This document shows positions 46,767-57,289 of a DNA stretch of 64,000 bases, piece by piece. The position numbers were made by a program, and so were the translations under genes. Each line of letters opens with the position of its first letter. The first letter of the stretch is position 1. The notes below the pieces were generated by a model that ran no database searches, was not told where the DNA came from, and saw nothing but the letters and a program-made list of their open reading frames with translations. Origin of the DNA: Pegoplata infirma (lineage: Eukaryota; Arthropoda; Insecta; Diptera; Anthomyiidae); the NCBI GenBank assembly GCA_963921195.1, contig OY992540.1:60892844-60956843 (forward strand), read 5' to 3'.

Positions 46767-47564
46767 CTGTAAGTAAAAGAAGAAGAAAAAATAAAAATAA
46801 CTTATTTCTATCAATCCCATGATGTCCCCTTTAAAGTCCAATCAATTTTTTAAAGTGTTTCAAAGTTTTTTTTTTTTTAGAATTAATTGATTTTTGAAAA
46901 ACCCACATGTTGTTTTTTTTTTTTTTAGAAAATTGTTTAACACACACATGTTCCATCAATAATTATATTAATTGACCATAAAATATTTGTAAATTTTTGT
47001 ATATGAAAAAAAAAGTTTGATCTTTTATTTGTTTAATACAAATTATCAGAAGATCATTAAATGCCCACAGTTTTTTCACATAATTTACAAATAATAAATA
47101 AACAATTAACAATTTAGATGATGATGTGTTAAAATTTTGCCAACATTCAAATTCATCAAATCAATTTGCAAAACCCCCACCTTGAAAAATGCTTATTGTG
47201 TTAACTTTGTTGTTTGTTTTAGTGCATGTTTTTTGGAAATGAAATTATTTTTTTTAGAACTAGTTCTAATAATTACACCAATTCCTTGATTTACATAGAT
47301 GAATGATTTATGAAACCTTTATATTGTTGCCAATTTGGTGCTTTTCTCGTTAATGACGACTTTATAATTGTTGCAGACTTAGTTTTTAACGTGTTTCATA
47401 TGTTAATTTTAACTATTCTGTTAAAATCTCTGATTTCTGCAATTTACTTAGCATTAAGAAACAATAATATGCAAGAAAAATAATAAATTAAAAATGTTGC
47501 CCATTTACCCTTATTCGCATGCACTATTCAAATAATATTTTAAAATCTCAAAAATTGAAAATAT
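46767..47564. other. shakB 10 kb intron, acceptor side; no element seen
   Basis: AT-rich, with T runs near 46870 and 46910. No element or gene recognised. Confidence 0.5.
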
Positions 47565-48544
47565 CACTGTGCTACAAAAATAAAACAAAATCGAATATAC
47601 TTTTAAAAGGAGGTAGTTAAGGTTGTAGGTCTCGTCGAAAAGATAACAAAAATGTCCATCAAACTTACCAGACACCCTCAAATTTTAAAGTTATTGTCAA
47701 AAGACGATTTTTTTGGGACTTTTCTTACTAAACCACGTGTTACTTAATCATTTTTCAACCGATTTTCAATTTTTTAACTGTTTGAATTAGTCTATACATA
47801 TACGAAAGATATGTATTGATTTTTTCAACAATATCTAATTTTTTATATTTTTTGAGTTTATCGATTTTTTTCTGCATATCGAATCACTATTTTAAAGGTT
47901 TTTGGCCTCCTGAATTCGAATTAGACCTTGAAATTGCGTTATCTTACGTTTTTAATATATCTATTTATGTTAAATAACTCAAAAACCTGACGAGATAGAG
48001 ATAGATCTCTTATGATAAATTAATTTTTTTGCCTGGGTTATCTGAACGGCAATTTCTTGCAAAAACTTAATTTTCTTTTTTAGAAAAATTATCACTACTC
48101 CGTCAATTTTTATCCGATTTTTTCAGGGTAAAGTTTATCGTATTCAGAACTAAATTTTCTTTAAAAATACGTGTATAAATATAAAGGTTGATAAAAGAAC
48201 TATAGCAGAAAAAATCGATAAACTCGAAAAATTTTCAAAAAATATCAAAAAAATTAGATTTTGTAGAAAAAAATCATTAGATATTTTTCTTATATTTATA
48301 GACTAATTCACACACATGGAAAGCCCTATCATTCTTCTATCCAAAACAATTTAAAAATTTAAAACCGGTTGAAAATTTTTTGAATTACACAAGGTTTAGT
48401 GGGAAAAGTCCCAAAGACGTTTTTTGACAATAACTCTAAAATTTGAGGGTGTCTGGCAAGTTTAATGGACATTTTTGCGCACTCGACAAAACCAACAACC
48501 TACACTATGTCGCATCAGAAGTATTTTTTCACTGTAGCACAGTG
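47565..48544. mobile_element. 980 bp fold-back element, CACTGTGCTACA family, copy 1
   Basis: The ends CACTGTGCTACA and TGTAGCACAGTG (48533-48544). The arms pair through GTTGTAGGTCTCGTCGAAAA, CCAGACACCCTCAAATTTTA and AACCGATTTTCAATTTTTTA with their near reverse complements at 48360-48520. The AT-rich middle also folds (AAAATATCAAAAAAATTAGA type words). No coding sequence. Lies in the 10 kb shakB intron. Confidence 0.75.
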
Positions 48545-48549
48545 AACAT

Positions 48550-48868
48550 GTGACATAATCGCCACTGACATAATAACCATTTCCGTTATTGGGATTATGA
48601 TCAAACTTATTTCGGTCAAAATTCCCATTATGGTAGTGGGGAATATGACCGAAAATAATTTGGACATAATCCCAATAAAAAATGGACACTATTCACAGAA
48701 TTATGGGGAAATGACCCAAAAAACTTCGGTCGTAATCCCAACAGGGAACGAACGTAACCCCCATTAGGATTATGACCGTTTTGGAAATGGTCATAGTCTC
48801 CACAATTAATGTGGCGATTATGACGTGATGTATTCGGTCATAATCCCCATTTTCTTTATGGGGGAACA
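48550..48868. repeat. truncated copy of the GGTCATAATCCCC element
   Basis: It begins GTGACATAATCGCCACTGAC, close to the reverse-complemented right end of the 40935-41512 element, and carries TTTCGGTCAAAATTCCCATT, TTATGACCGTTTTGGAAATG and TTCGGTCATAATCCCCATTT. The far end is lost at the junction with a LINE remnant. Confidence 0.65.
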
Positions 48869-48892
48869 CAACACATTCCAATTCTGTTGGAA

Positions 48893-49590
48893 CCTTTAAA
48901 GTAGTCTTGCAAGCTCATCGGATTTGCAATTCCTTGAACAGAGATACCCTGGGACCCATATGAGTCGTATGTCAAACTGCTTGACAATCTCATTTAAAGA
49001 TATGCGGCGGTTAAGGACAGATCTTGTTTCTAGAAACAATGACTCCAGGGACTTGACCGCTGCTTGTCTGCCAGAATAGATGTTTACTGAGGTTGTAGAC
49101 AAGACATTTCAACTCAACCAGTCAGCCACTTTCTTTATTGCCGGCATCTCTGCCTGGTAATAACTGCAATGATCTGGCATTGGCAATCGAAATATGATAG
49201 ACGCGAAAACGATGAAACGATTCACTCCCAGATCAAGCACTTCCACAATTAGCGAGTGTGGGATGACATTATTAAAAGCCCCCTTAATATTAAGAAAAGC
49301 CTCCACAGTGTCATCCTTTATCGAGAGCGATCTCTCGATGGTACCAACGAGCTCAAAAAGAGCAGTTTCCGTTGATCGACCCTTGCATGTTGCCTAGTCG
49401 AAAGGAACTTCGTGTCAATCACTTTATGCAAATATAAGTCAATCATTCCTTCCATTTCCTTTAACAAAAAGAAGCCAGACTAATGGGCCTAAAATCCTTC
49501 GGAACTGTGCGGGAACTTTTCCAAGACTTAGGGATAAAAACGACTCTGGTGTCGCTCCATTTTAAAGGAATATACGACCAGTCTGGGGGC
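48893..49590 (-). pseudogene. LINE (R1/LOA/I-group) remnant, reverse transcriptase joined to RNase H
   Basis: From about 49590 downward the minus strand reads VVFIPKSWKSSRTVPKDFRP, ISLASF, KGRSTETALFELVGTIERSL, EAFLNIKGAFNNVIPHSLIV (49109-49306 frame), then YYQAEMPAIKKVADWLS, and in the 48896-49102 frame TTSVNIYSGRQAAVKSLESL and FDIRLIWVPGYLCSRN, ELARLL. FIPK, RPISL, KGRSTETAL and the first catalytic Asp block (here AFLNIKGAFNN, normally AFLDIEGAFNN) are R1/LOA-type reverse transcriptase. The YADD-containing palm is missing, so an internal deletion fuses the fingers region to RNase H. Several stops. Confidence 0.75.
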
Positions 49591-49754
49591 GGAAAATAAA
49601 TGGCGGGACGTTTCTATGGTAGTTGGCGGATTTGTGGATTTTTACCCCTTTACGAAAAACTTTGACCCCGAAGAGGGGCCAAATGCCCCAACTCCACATC
49701 ACTCATTTTTTGGCTCATGTTTTTTTTCTGAATTTAACAAAATTAGGAGGTGAA

Positions 49755-50290
49755 GTGGATCAAAATCGATAACTAATTTTTTCGCTCATGTTTTTATGTT
49801 TAGGGGATCACACTCCTCTTCAAGCAAGGTTGTGTTAAAATGGTGACAAAAACGGCTAATGGCATTTCCATCCCCTTTATTTTCAACTTTAAAAATCGTT
49901 AATGCAAATACTCTAGCTGATCCCGTTTTTGAGTTATTGATAAATAATTACACCGTTCGACAACAAAAACCTTCCACTTTTTAATAGCGAATATCTCAAA
50001 AACAGTACGTGCTAGATAAAATTGGATACCAGATTTGGATTTAGGAGAGCAAAATCTATAAGAAACATTTGGATATTTCACTGGGAGGTTCTTGTTGTCG
50101 AACGGTGTATTTACTTATCAATAACTCGAAATCAGGATCAGCTAGGATTTTCGTGTTAACGATTTTTAAAGTTTCAAATCAAGAAGAGTAAAATGCCTGT
50201 AACTGATTTTGTCACCATTTTAATACAATTTAAACTTGCTTGAAGAGGGGTGTGGGGTGTAGCAGATCGAAATTAAAAACTCGTGCACTA
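49755..50290. mobile_element. fold-back element with ~200 bp arms
   Basis: CCTCTTCAAGCAAGGTTGTG, TTAAAATGGTGACAAAAACG, TTAAAAATCGTTAATGCAAA, AGTTATTGATAAATAATTAC and ACCGTTCGACAACAAAAACC on the left face near reverse complements at 50085-50270. The spacer is about 115 bp. Confidence 0.7.
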
Positions 50291-52014
50291 TCCCACCATT
50301 AATAGTGCATATGCTTTAAATTGAAAAACCGTTTTTCTACAAAGTTACTTTGATATATATCCAACTCGCATCCAACTAATTGTAAGTTTGGCCAAAATAT
50401 CAAATTTGGACCCACTTTTACTCAGATAGTTCTTGACCGATTTAGTTGAAAAATTGTGTTTTAACTATTATCGAACCAAGAAAACCGATCAATTCACGGT
50501 ACGTGCAATCCGTTATTTTTCTACAGAAATCGCGAAGTGTTTAGAACAATTTTTGGCAACAAAAACATTGCAAGTGCAAAATATGATTTTTTTTGCCTTT
50601 TTTTTCGAGGAAAATTTTTTGTCTTAAGTAATTTTTCCATATTTCTCATCGTTTTCGAATTAAGCTTAGAATGTAAATTTTTTGACGTTTAAATTGAACG
50701 CGATTTCATCAAAAACGGCTGTGGCAAAGGTTAGTGGGACACCCAGATTTATAATCAAGTTAACAGAGTTCGCAACTTGTGGCGAACCGGTTTTTTTTTT
50801 GTAAATTTGCAAATTTTTATTGAAATTTTTTTGACGACCTTTTTTTGTTGCAATTTTAATTTTTTTTGTTTAAATGTAACTTTATCACAGGGGAGGACGC
50901 CGGTGCAGTGACCGGTTTCAATATATTTGGATGCCTTAATTTCATTTAACATTTCCTAAATCTACATTCGGATTTTAAATTGTAGAAAATTTATCGTATT
51001 GAATCTTTCGCGCTTATTTTTTACCAGTTCGTAAAATAGCAATGCTTTACAATTCACCGGATCATTTTTTTCTGAAAAATGCAAAGCTTTAGCATTACCA
51101 TTTCTCCCAATTATGTGCCAGAAAGGTCCATTTTAATCAAGTTTTCGTATATTTTTCTGAAGGTTGGTATCCCTACCTCTAAGATCTTCTTATCAATTTA
51201 TTGCATTCTTTGTTATATCAGATATATTGGCAACTTTTTATCATCATCACATATAAATTTTTTGTTTTAGTATATTTTAATTATAAACTATATAAAATTA
51301 ATGAAAAAAAAAATTTTAAATATTTCAAAAATTATGAAACACATGTCGTTTTCATGTACCCCAAACAATAAAAGCGTGCTGCATTAACAAAAATTAAAAA
51401 AAAAACAGAAATCAAAAATCCAGGCGAAAAAACTCATGAAAATCAATAAATGTTCGTTCTACGGTTAATTATGTTTATTTACATATTGGCTTATTTCATA
51501 TACAAATTCAGTGGTCAGTTTATAAAAATTTAAAAATTAACATTAAATTTTCGACTGATTTGTTTATTTTGTTAATCAAGCAAAAAAAAAAAAAATTATA
51601 AGAAACACAAAAACAAAAAAAGAAAATTATTTTTTTGTTGTGTATTTTAAAACTGAAAAGACTACAAAATGCCTCTTAGAATAAACATACAAATGAGCAA
51701 AAAAAATGGAAAATTCATGTACACTCGTTATAATACGGGCGAAAATATGTGCATAAAATTACTTAAAATAGTATTGTATTTATTTGAAAAACAATATTTT
51801 GTCAATATGTTTTTGTGATTCTTTTTTCGATATATACACTGTAAAAATAAGTTATAGGAACAAAAATAATATAAAATGTCGTGTTATACAATTTGTTGAA
51901 TTTTTGAGGAAATTGTTTTAGCATTTGAAGAGTGTTTCTTAATATTTGAACATTTAAGTGCCAATTTTACATATTGGCAATACATTCATGACAAAGTTAA
52001 CAATAATACCCTAA
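50291..52014. other. shakB 10 kb intron; no element defined
   Basis: AT-rich intronic sequence with no repeat boundaries that I could match. Frames of 60-65 codons are shadows. Confidence 0.5.
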
Positions 52015-52292
52015 TTATTATCAAACAAGTATTTTTGTAAAAAACGCTGTGTAGGTAATTAATCAAGCTTGAATTTAAGCTTAATTGCGTCCAGATTGAG
52101 TAAATATTAAATGTGCTACGAGGGTCGAAACGGAAATTGAAATTATTGAAAGACCTTTTTTAGAAAATCTTTTCAAAATATTTTTTTAGGTCGATTTTTT
52201 CCAAGCTCAAACATTAAAAATTTAAAACATGATCCAATAGTTCATATTAAGTTCTCAAATAATTTTTCCAACGAACAAGATAAAAATTAATT

Positions 52293-53032
52293 AAAAACAA
52301 GTAAGAAAATTATAGTCGGTCAAGGCCGACCATATAATACCCAACACCAGTGTTTCCCGGAAAATGGGTACCAAGTCCAAACATGGACCAATTGGGTCTA
52401 TCATTTGTCAAATCTTTAATAAGTGTAGAAAACACTCACGTATCAAATTTGAATGAAATTGGCTTATATTTGTTGCAAATAAACCGCTTTTAGTAATATC
52501 GGGCGAAATTTTTATATGGGGCCTAAGCCCAAAAATGGTCCGATTATAATCAGATTTTTGAGTTATTAAAGTATGCATTAAACGTACACAAACAAAATTT
52601 TAATCAAACGTTTTCTATTTTCATCAAATTTTACAGATTTATCTAAATATCGGGAGGGTGGTTTCTATGGGGGCTACAAGAAGAACTGGTCCGATTTCTT
52701 TGAAATTCGGAACGGTGATTTGTGAATACAAAAAACGTTTACCTGTCAAATTTTGAAAGGATATCTATTAAAATACGGTTGTTAGAAGTATTTGACCCAA
52801 ATTTAAAGGGGACGTTTGTATGGGGGTTAGGTCAACACATGGACCGATTTTTTTCAATTTCAATAGCTTCCGTCCTTCGGTCAAAAGAATTTTAAGTTTC
52901 AAAATCGACTCAAAAAGTGATTCTGAGTCGATCGGTATACTTGAAAGTGCGTCTAGGACCAATATTTCGGGTAGTTACAAACATCAGCACAAACTCATTA
53001 TACCCTGTACCACAGAGGTGTAGGGTATAAAA
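52293..53032. mobile_element. DINE/Helitron-like repeat, family A, copy 4
   Basis: It begins near ACAAGTAAGAAAATTATAGT, with a GTCGG-loop-CCGAC hairpin (AGTCGGTCAAGGCCGACC) and TATAATACCCAACACCA. It includes GGGCGAAATTTTTATATGGG, GGTGGTTTCTATGGGGGCTA and AGTGATTCTGAGTCGATCGG, and ends TACCCTGTACCACAGAGGTG and GGGTATA. The family B end reads, reversed, ACAAGTGAGAG and ATTCGGCTGTGCCGAAT, so both families share ACAAGTRAGA plus a hairpin at one end. Confidence 0.7.
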
Positions 53033-53431
53033 ATGAAAAATTAATTTTTGACCACCAACTTGTGTTTTCAAAAAATTGGTGGTCAAAAGAATTGGAGGTA
53101 TACAAATTGGGATTTCTTCCACTGTGTTTAAAAAATTTTCATTTTTGTAGTGATCATTGGAAAAATTACTTGATAACTGACAAGGAAGGTCATTGGAAGG
53201 GCACCCACAGATTGTCCTGAAACTTGAATATGAGAAGTTGTGGGAAAAAATAAGAGTTACCTGTTTTTTTAGCTGCCAAATCTCAAAATTAAAAAAGGGT
53301 TGTCAGCTTATGAAAAAATAAGGGCTTTCGGGAAAATCCGTTTAAAATCCGAACTAGCAGGAATTTCACCAAACGAAAAAATATGGGTCAGCTTAATTTT
53401 GATAGAGATTATTATATATGACCGTCGTACA

Positions 53432-53756
53432 TACCCAGCAAAATCTTAGTTATGAGTTGAGAAAAGTATTCATTACTTTATGCATTATTCATAATGAGTA
53501 CTCATTACCACTCTAATTATTCTAATCCAAAAATCAACTTGTGACTTATAACATGTTATAAAAGTACTTATTGATAATATCAACTCCCTACTCGTAAGCC
53601 AAGAAAGTAACTACTTATTTATCCCTTACTCGTGACAGATTATTTTTGTCTCACTTCCTTGTTAAAATAATGGGTTATTCTCCAAAATGTAATTAGTTGC
53701 CAATAATTCTTCTGATTACAAAAACCATTACTAGTAATGGAAAGATTTGCTGGGTA
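53432..53756. mobile_element. MITE with TACCCAGCAAA ends
   Basis: The ends TACCCAGCAAAATCTTA and AAGATTTGCTGGGTA are inverted, flanked by TA. The interior contains ATTCATAATGAGTACTCATT palindromes and TTACTAGTAATGG. A TA duplication would fit Tc1/mariner; not proven. Confidence 0.7.
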
Positions 53757-54268
53757 TATACATCTCCATATAAACTACCCCAACAATTATACATTTTTGA
53801 CAATAAAGAACTTAACGATTACGAATTTGGACACGACCGATACATTTTTGGATAGGCCTTCAAAAAACCTTTCGACCTGTAGAAAATGTTCATATAGTTT
53901 CTTTTGAAGAAATGTTAAAAATCCTCAAAAAAACGAAAATAATTCTGTTTTCTCCTCCCCTTTGACCAGCTAAATGTGAGATTGGGCAGCAAGTTTCAAG
54001 ACAATCGGTGGGTGTCCTGTAGAGACCTTCCTTTTGAATATAGTTTATTTGACAATTTTTTAATTTTGAATGTTTGGGCTTGGAAAAAATCGATTTAAAA
54101 ATATTTTAAAAAAATTTTCTAAAAAAGGTCTCTCAATAAATCCAATTCCATTTCGAACCACGTTTCATTTTAATATTTAATACTCGATCTACGCGCCATT
54201 TAGCTTAAACTAAAGCTTGATAAATTAATTACACAGCACGTTTTACAAAAATACTTGTTTGATAATAA

Positions 54269-55830
54269 CACTGTGCTACAGAAAAAAAATTGGGGTGACA
54301 TAGTGTAGGTTGTTGGTTTTGTTAAGTAGATAAAAATAAAAAATGCACATTAAACTTGCCCGATGTCAAATCAGACACTTTGAATAATTTTTTTTTTAGA
54401 TTTTCCCAATTTGTTGACAGTTTTTAATACCCTTCGAAAACTCCATAAAGTTCTGCTGATATTGCATGTTGTTAGTTGTCCCCACTTCCTGTTCGCTACT
54501 GCAACATTTATGGAATCCCCTCTTTTTTTGAAGTGTTGGAGCGATGTTAAAACTAGCACCGTGTTACCTACACCATCAGCTCCAAGTTTCGCGAGTTTGT
54601 TTGCCCTTTCATTTCCCTGTATTCCGTTGTGTCCTGGTACCCATAACAAATTAACCTGGTTGTGTTGACACAACGTCTGCAAGTTCTCGTAACTTTATAA
54701 AACTATTTTAGATTTGATATAACAACCTCGAAGCGCCTTTAAAGCGGCCTGGCTATCCACGTAAACATTTATGGTTGCTCCCCTGGTTTCCTCGATATGT
54801 TCCACAGCTTTAGTTATTGCAACTATTTCAGCTTGAAATATGCTTGAGTCCAAAGGCAGATTAAACGAAAGGTTCTGGTTTAGCTCCACGTTTGTAAAAC
54901 CAGCTCCCACTCCATGTGTTTGTTTCGATCCATCGGTAAATATATTCATGGTGTTTGCAGGGGTGTCCTGCCAGTTAGACCAATATTCTCGAGTTGGAAA
55001 TTTTACTTCATATTTCCGGTCGAAAAATAGTTTGGGCACTATGTAATCCGAGTCAATACTGTTTATATTGTTCTTGTTACTGTGTCCAAAGTTGCGAAAC
55101 TTGAACCAATTTGATTCTTTGAGTCTGAGGCAGGCCTTATAAGCCTCACCTTTTGCAAAGACGTCAATTGGTATAAAGGGCAATAACGCATCAATAGAGT
55201 TGGCCGAAGTTGTTCTCAAAGCGCCTGTGATACTACGTCCCATAAGCCGTTGAAGTCTTTGGAACTGGTTTAGTATCGCATCCCTTTTAAGTGCCTTATA
55301 CCAGACTAACACTCCGTAAAGTAAGATTGGTCTTACCACTGAAGTATAAATCCAATACGTAACTCTAAGCTCTAATCCCCATGTCATACCAAACATTTTC
55401 TTACATGCGTAGTAAGCATTGTTAGCATTCTTAATTCTCTCAACCGTGTTAGTTTCCAATAGAGCTTACAAATTATAGCAGAAAAAAATCGAGAAATTAA
55501 AAAAAATTTCAAAAAATAACCTAAAAAAAATAACGTATTATGGAATATATCAATAAATTTCTATCTTTTATGTGTAGACCAATTCACTTTCATGAAAAGC
55601 CCCATTCTTATTTTATCCAAAACAATTCAAAAGTTAAAAATCGGTTGAAAAGTTTCTGAGTTACACGTGGTTTAATGAGAAAAGTCCCAAAAAACGCTTT
55701 TGACAATAACTTTGAAATTTGAGAATGTCTGGCAAGTTCAATGGGCATTTTTGTGACCTTTTCGACGAGACCTACAACCTTCACTAGCTCATTTGAAAAG
55801 TATATTCCATTTTTTTTTTGTAGCACAGTG
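54269..55830. mobile_element. CACTGTGCTACA family element, copy 2, carrying a LINE fragment
   Basis: The left end CACTGTGCTACAGAAAAAAA and right end TTTTTTTGTAGCACAGTG. The first about 95 bp and the last about 330 bp (55500-55830) match the arms of copy 1 (GTGTAGGTTGTTGGTTTTGT; TCTGGCAAGTTCAATGGGCA; AAAAATCGGTTGAAAAGTTT). The middle is replaced by a piece of the 58691-59988 fold-back end (54368-54443: TCAGACACTTTGAATAATTT to TTCGAAAACTCC) and a LINE fragment (54447-55470). Confidence 0.75.
54447..55462 (-). pseudogene. LINE reverse transcriptase thumb and RNase H, one nonsense change
   Basis: The minus frame 54695-55459 reads METNTVERIKNANNAYYACK, TYWIYTSVVRPILLYGVLVW, NQFQRLQRLMGRSITGALRT, then the RNase H start MNIFTDGSKQTHGVGAGF, SIFQAEIVAITKAVEHIEET, INVYVDSQAALKALRG. 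After a TAA at 54695-54697 the same frame continues SYENLQTLCQHNQVNLLWVP and GHNGIQGNERANKLAKLGAD. RNase H catalytic residues D (TDGS), E (QAE), D (VDSQ) and the late block GHNGIxGNExAD-like are all present, as in I/LOA/R1-group LINEs. Text after about 54447 downward belongs to the adjoining fold-back end, although the frame stays open to 54371. 5' part missing. Confidence 0.85.
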
Positions 55831-56058
55831 TAATTAGTTCTATTATTGTTAAGTTTATCTTGAATGGATTGCTACCTAATATCTATCACACGAAATAATC
55901 TTGGAGTTTCTGCTTTCAAAAATTTTAGAAATTTTCCGGAATGAATTGACGATCTTTTCGGGGATTTTTCATTTTCCCCATCATCAGAATTCTTTAGAAA
56001 ATTTGATAATACTGTTGGTGTCCAAACATCAAATATTTATAATCTCAATTATTTCAAC

Positions 56059-56313
56059 CTACCCGTGTAAAAATGTATTAGATCTTATATGAACTGTTCA
56101 TATATACTTATATACTATCGTATCTGATTGCATATAAATTTATCTGAAATGGCCAAAATCAAGATCTAATTATATATCGGATTTGGTCAACATTGTCACA
56201 AAATTGACACTTAATTATATCTGATCAGATATAAGTATATACAATCAGATGCAAACATATATTATCAGATAAAAATATATCTGACAAAATCTAATCGATT
56301 TTTACACGGGTAG
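56059..56313. mobile_element. 255 bp MITE with CTACCCGTGTAAAAAT ends
   Basis: CTACCCGTGTAAAAATGTAT at the left pairs with ATCGATTTTTACACGGGTAG at the right, followed by ATTAGAT and ATCTAAT. The interior is full of ATATCTGATCAGATATAAGT-like words. In the first-listed long shakB intron. Confidence 0.75.
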
Positions 56314-56462
56314 TGAGAAATAAATAAAAGGATTCTATGATTTCGAACCAGCATTACAACTAAATATAAATTGAATGCAGGTTGGTTGTCGGCAAATGTA
56401 AAATGCAGTTTTTTCTTTTGGCTTGTAAAAAATAGATCTGTTAATTGTTCAATTAAAAAGAG

Positions 56463-56551
56463 TTTATTCTAGTTCGAGGTCATTGCATGTTTTCCATTTT
56501 GTTATGTGAATTCATAATGGGGAACAAAAAATGACCACGAACTAGAATAAA
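56463..56551. repeat. 89 bp hairpin
   Basis: TTTATTCTAGTTCGAGGTCA at the left pairs with TGACCACGAACTAGAATAAA at the right. The inner CATTTTGTTATG faces CATAATGGGG. Small MITE or remnant. Confidence 0.6.
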
Positions 56552-56857
56552 AATTTTTTCATTGCAAAATTAAAACGTCAAATAATGAAATTATTTTTAA
56601 TATTTTTAATAAAAATTAAAAAAATTAAAAAAAAAATATTTAATTTTTATTTACAGTATCTACAAACTTTATTTTTGTAGTGTATATATCTGTCTGTCCT
56701 TTCATTTGTCAGTCTATTCAAACGTTAGTCTGTTATTATTTAATTTATTCACAATAATAAATATTTAAATAATTGTTTGTTTTAATTTTTTTTCTTTTTT
56801 TGGGAAAATTCTTAAGAATTTCATTAACTTTTTCGGTTGAAAGAACTTATTACTCAC

Positions 56858-56922
56858 CTATCACATTTACGAGTGCTAATAACTCGCACACATAGTATCT
56901 GTACGCCCACCAATTGTGATAT
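56858..56922 (-). CDS. shakB: shakB exon: start of TM3
   Basis: This 65 bp micro-exon is too short for ordinary ORF scans. The acceptor is TTTTTTGCAG before 56922 and the donor GTGAGT starts at 56857. It completes the split Arg codon, then encodes [21 protein letters not shown] and one base of a Gly codon. The aromatic-rich [13 protein letters not shown] block is the entry to the third membrane span and is strongly conserved in innexins. The flanking 212 bp intron separates it from the cytoplasmic-loop exon. The downstream intron is 10.1 kb and full of transposon remnants. Confidence 0.95.
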
Positions 56923-57134
56923 CTGCAAAAAAAATTGGAAAAAAATTATTAGAAGAAGAATCATCAAGATTTATATTAAACGGAAATGACATTTTTCAAA
57001 ATTTCCAGCTAAACGAGATTATGACTGTAATTAGCTTTTAAAATTTTTTTATTTTATCAGAACAAAAGCAGAAACATGAAATCCGTCCTTTCTTTGTAAT
57101 ATAATTTAGAATTTATTTATAATTCGATACTTAC

Positions 57135-57289
57135 CTTAGGTTTTCCCATAAATAATCTAAAAGTAATTTCTTTTTTTGTTTTTTCTCGGCTTCGGAACAG
57201 ATTCCTATATCTAAGTCCATGATAAGTGCATGAATTTTGCCACCTTCCCAAGACTTCCACAGCCATCTTGGTGTATAAAATAAAATTGC
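57135..57289 (-). CDS. shakB: shakB exon: end of TM2 and cytoplasmic loop
   Basis: This 155 bp exon is the first shakB exon in the window in transcript order. The acceptor is TTTGCAG before 57289 and the donor GTAAG starts at 57134. It encodes 51 residues plus two bases of an Arg codon, beginning [17 protein letters not shown] and ending [21 protein letters not shown] is the innexin TM2-to-cytoplasm junction. The following basic stretch ([12 protein letters not shown]) is the intracellular loop. The exon starts in phase 0, so the preceding exon should end with a complete codon (Gln in flies). I found no preceding coding exon up to 64000. Confidence 0.95.

Larger units (their letters stand above)
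52015..54268. mobile_element. 2.25 kb composite fold-back element
   Basis: The left arm (52015-52292 and 53033-53290) and right arm (about 53840-54268) pair: TTATTATCAAACAAGTATTT against its perfect reverse complement ending at 54268, then AATCAAGCTT, GAAAGACCTTTTTTAGAAAA, CCAAGCTCAAACATT and GGGCACCCACAGATTGTCCT with counterparts. The left arm is split by a family A repeat (52293-53032). A MITE sits in the spacer (53432-53756). Confidence 0.75.
39499..57289 (-). other. shakB: shaking-B (innexin 8) gene, 3' part, five exons
   Basis: Innexins form invertebrate gap-junction channels in the plasma membrane; shaking-B makes electrical synapses, for example in the fly giant-fibre circuit (known). 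Five exons on the minus strand join with GT-AG introns and compatible phases (0/2, 2/1, 1/0, 0/2, 2/stop) to give 252 residues that match the shaking-B C-terminal two thirds almost residue for residue from recall. Fly shaking-B is about 360-370 residues, so the N-terminus with TM1, extracellular loop 1 and the YYQW signature lies beyond the right edge. Introns: 56923-57134 (212 bp), 46767-56857 (10,091 bp), 46348-46599 (252 bp), 39692-46168 (6,477 bp). The long introns hold transposon remnants on both strands but no recognisable host gene. Paralogues such as ogre and Inx7 have divergent tails, so the shakB call is firm. Confidence 0.95.

Noticed and set aside
54371..54446. C-terminal extension RVLKTVNKLGKSKKK of the LINE frame
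   Set aside because: This part is the arm fragment of the TGGGGCATTCC fold-back (same words at 58735-58785), joined to the LINE by chance in frame.
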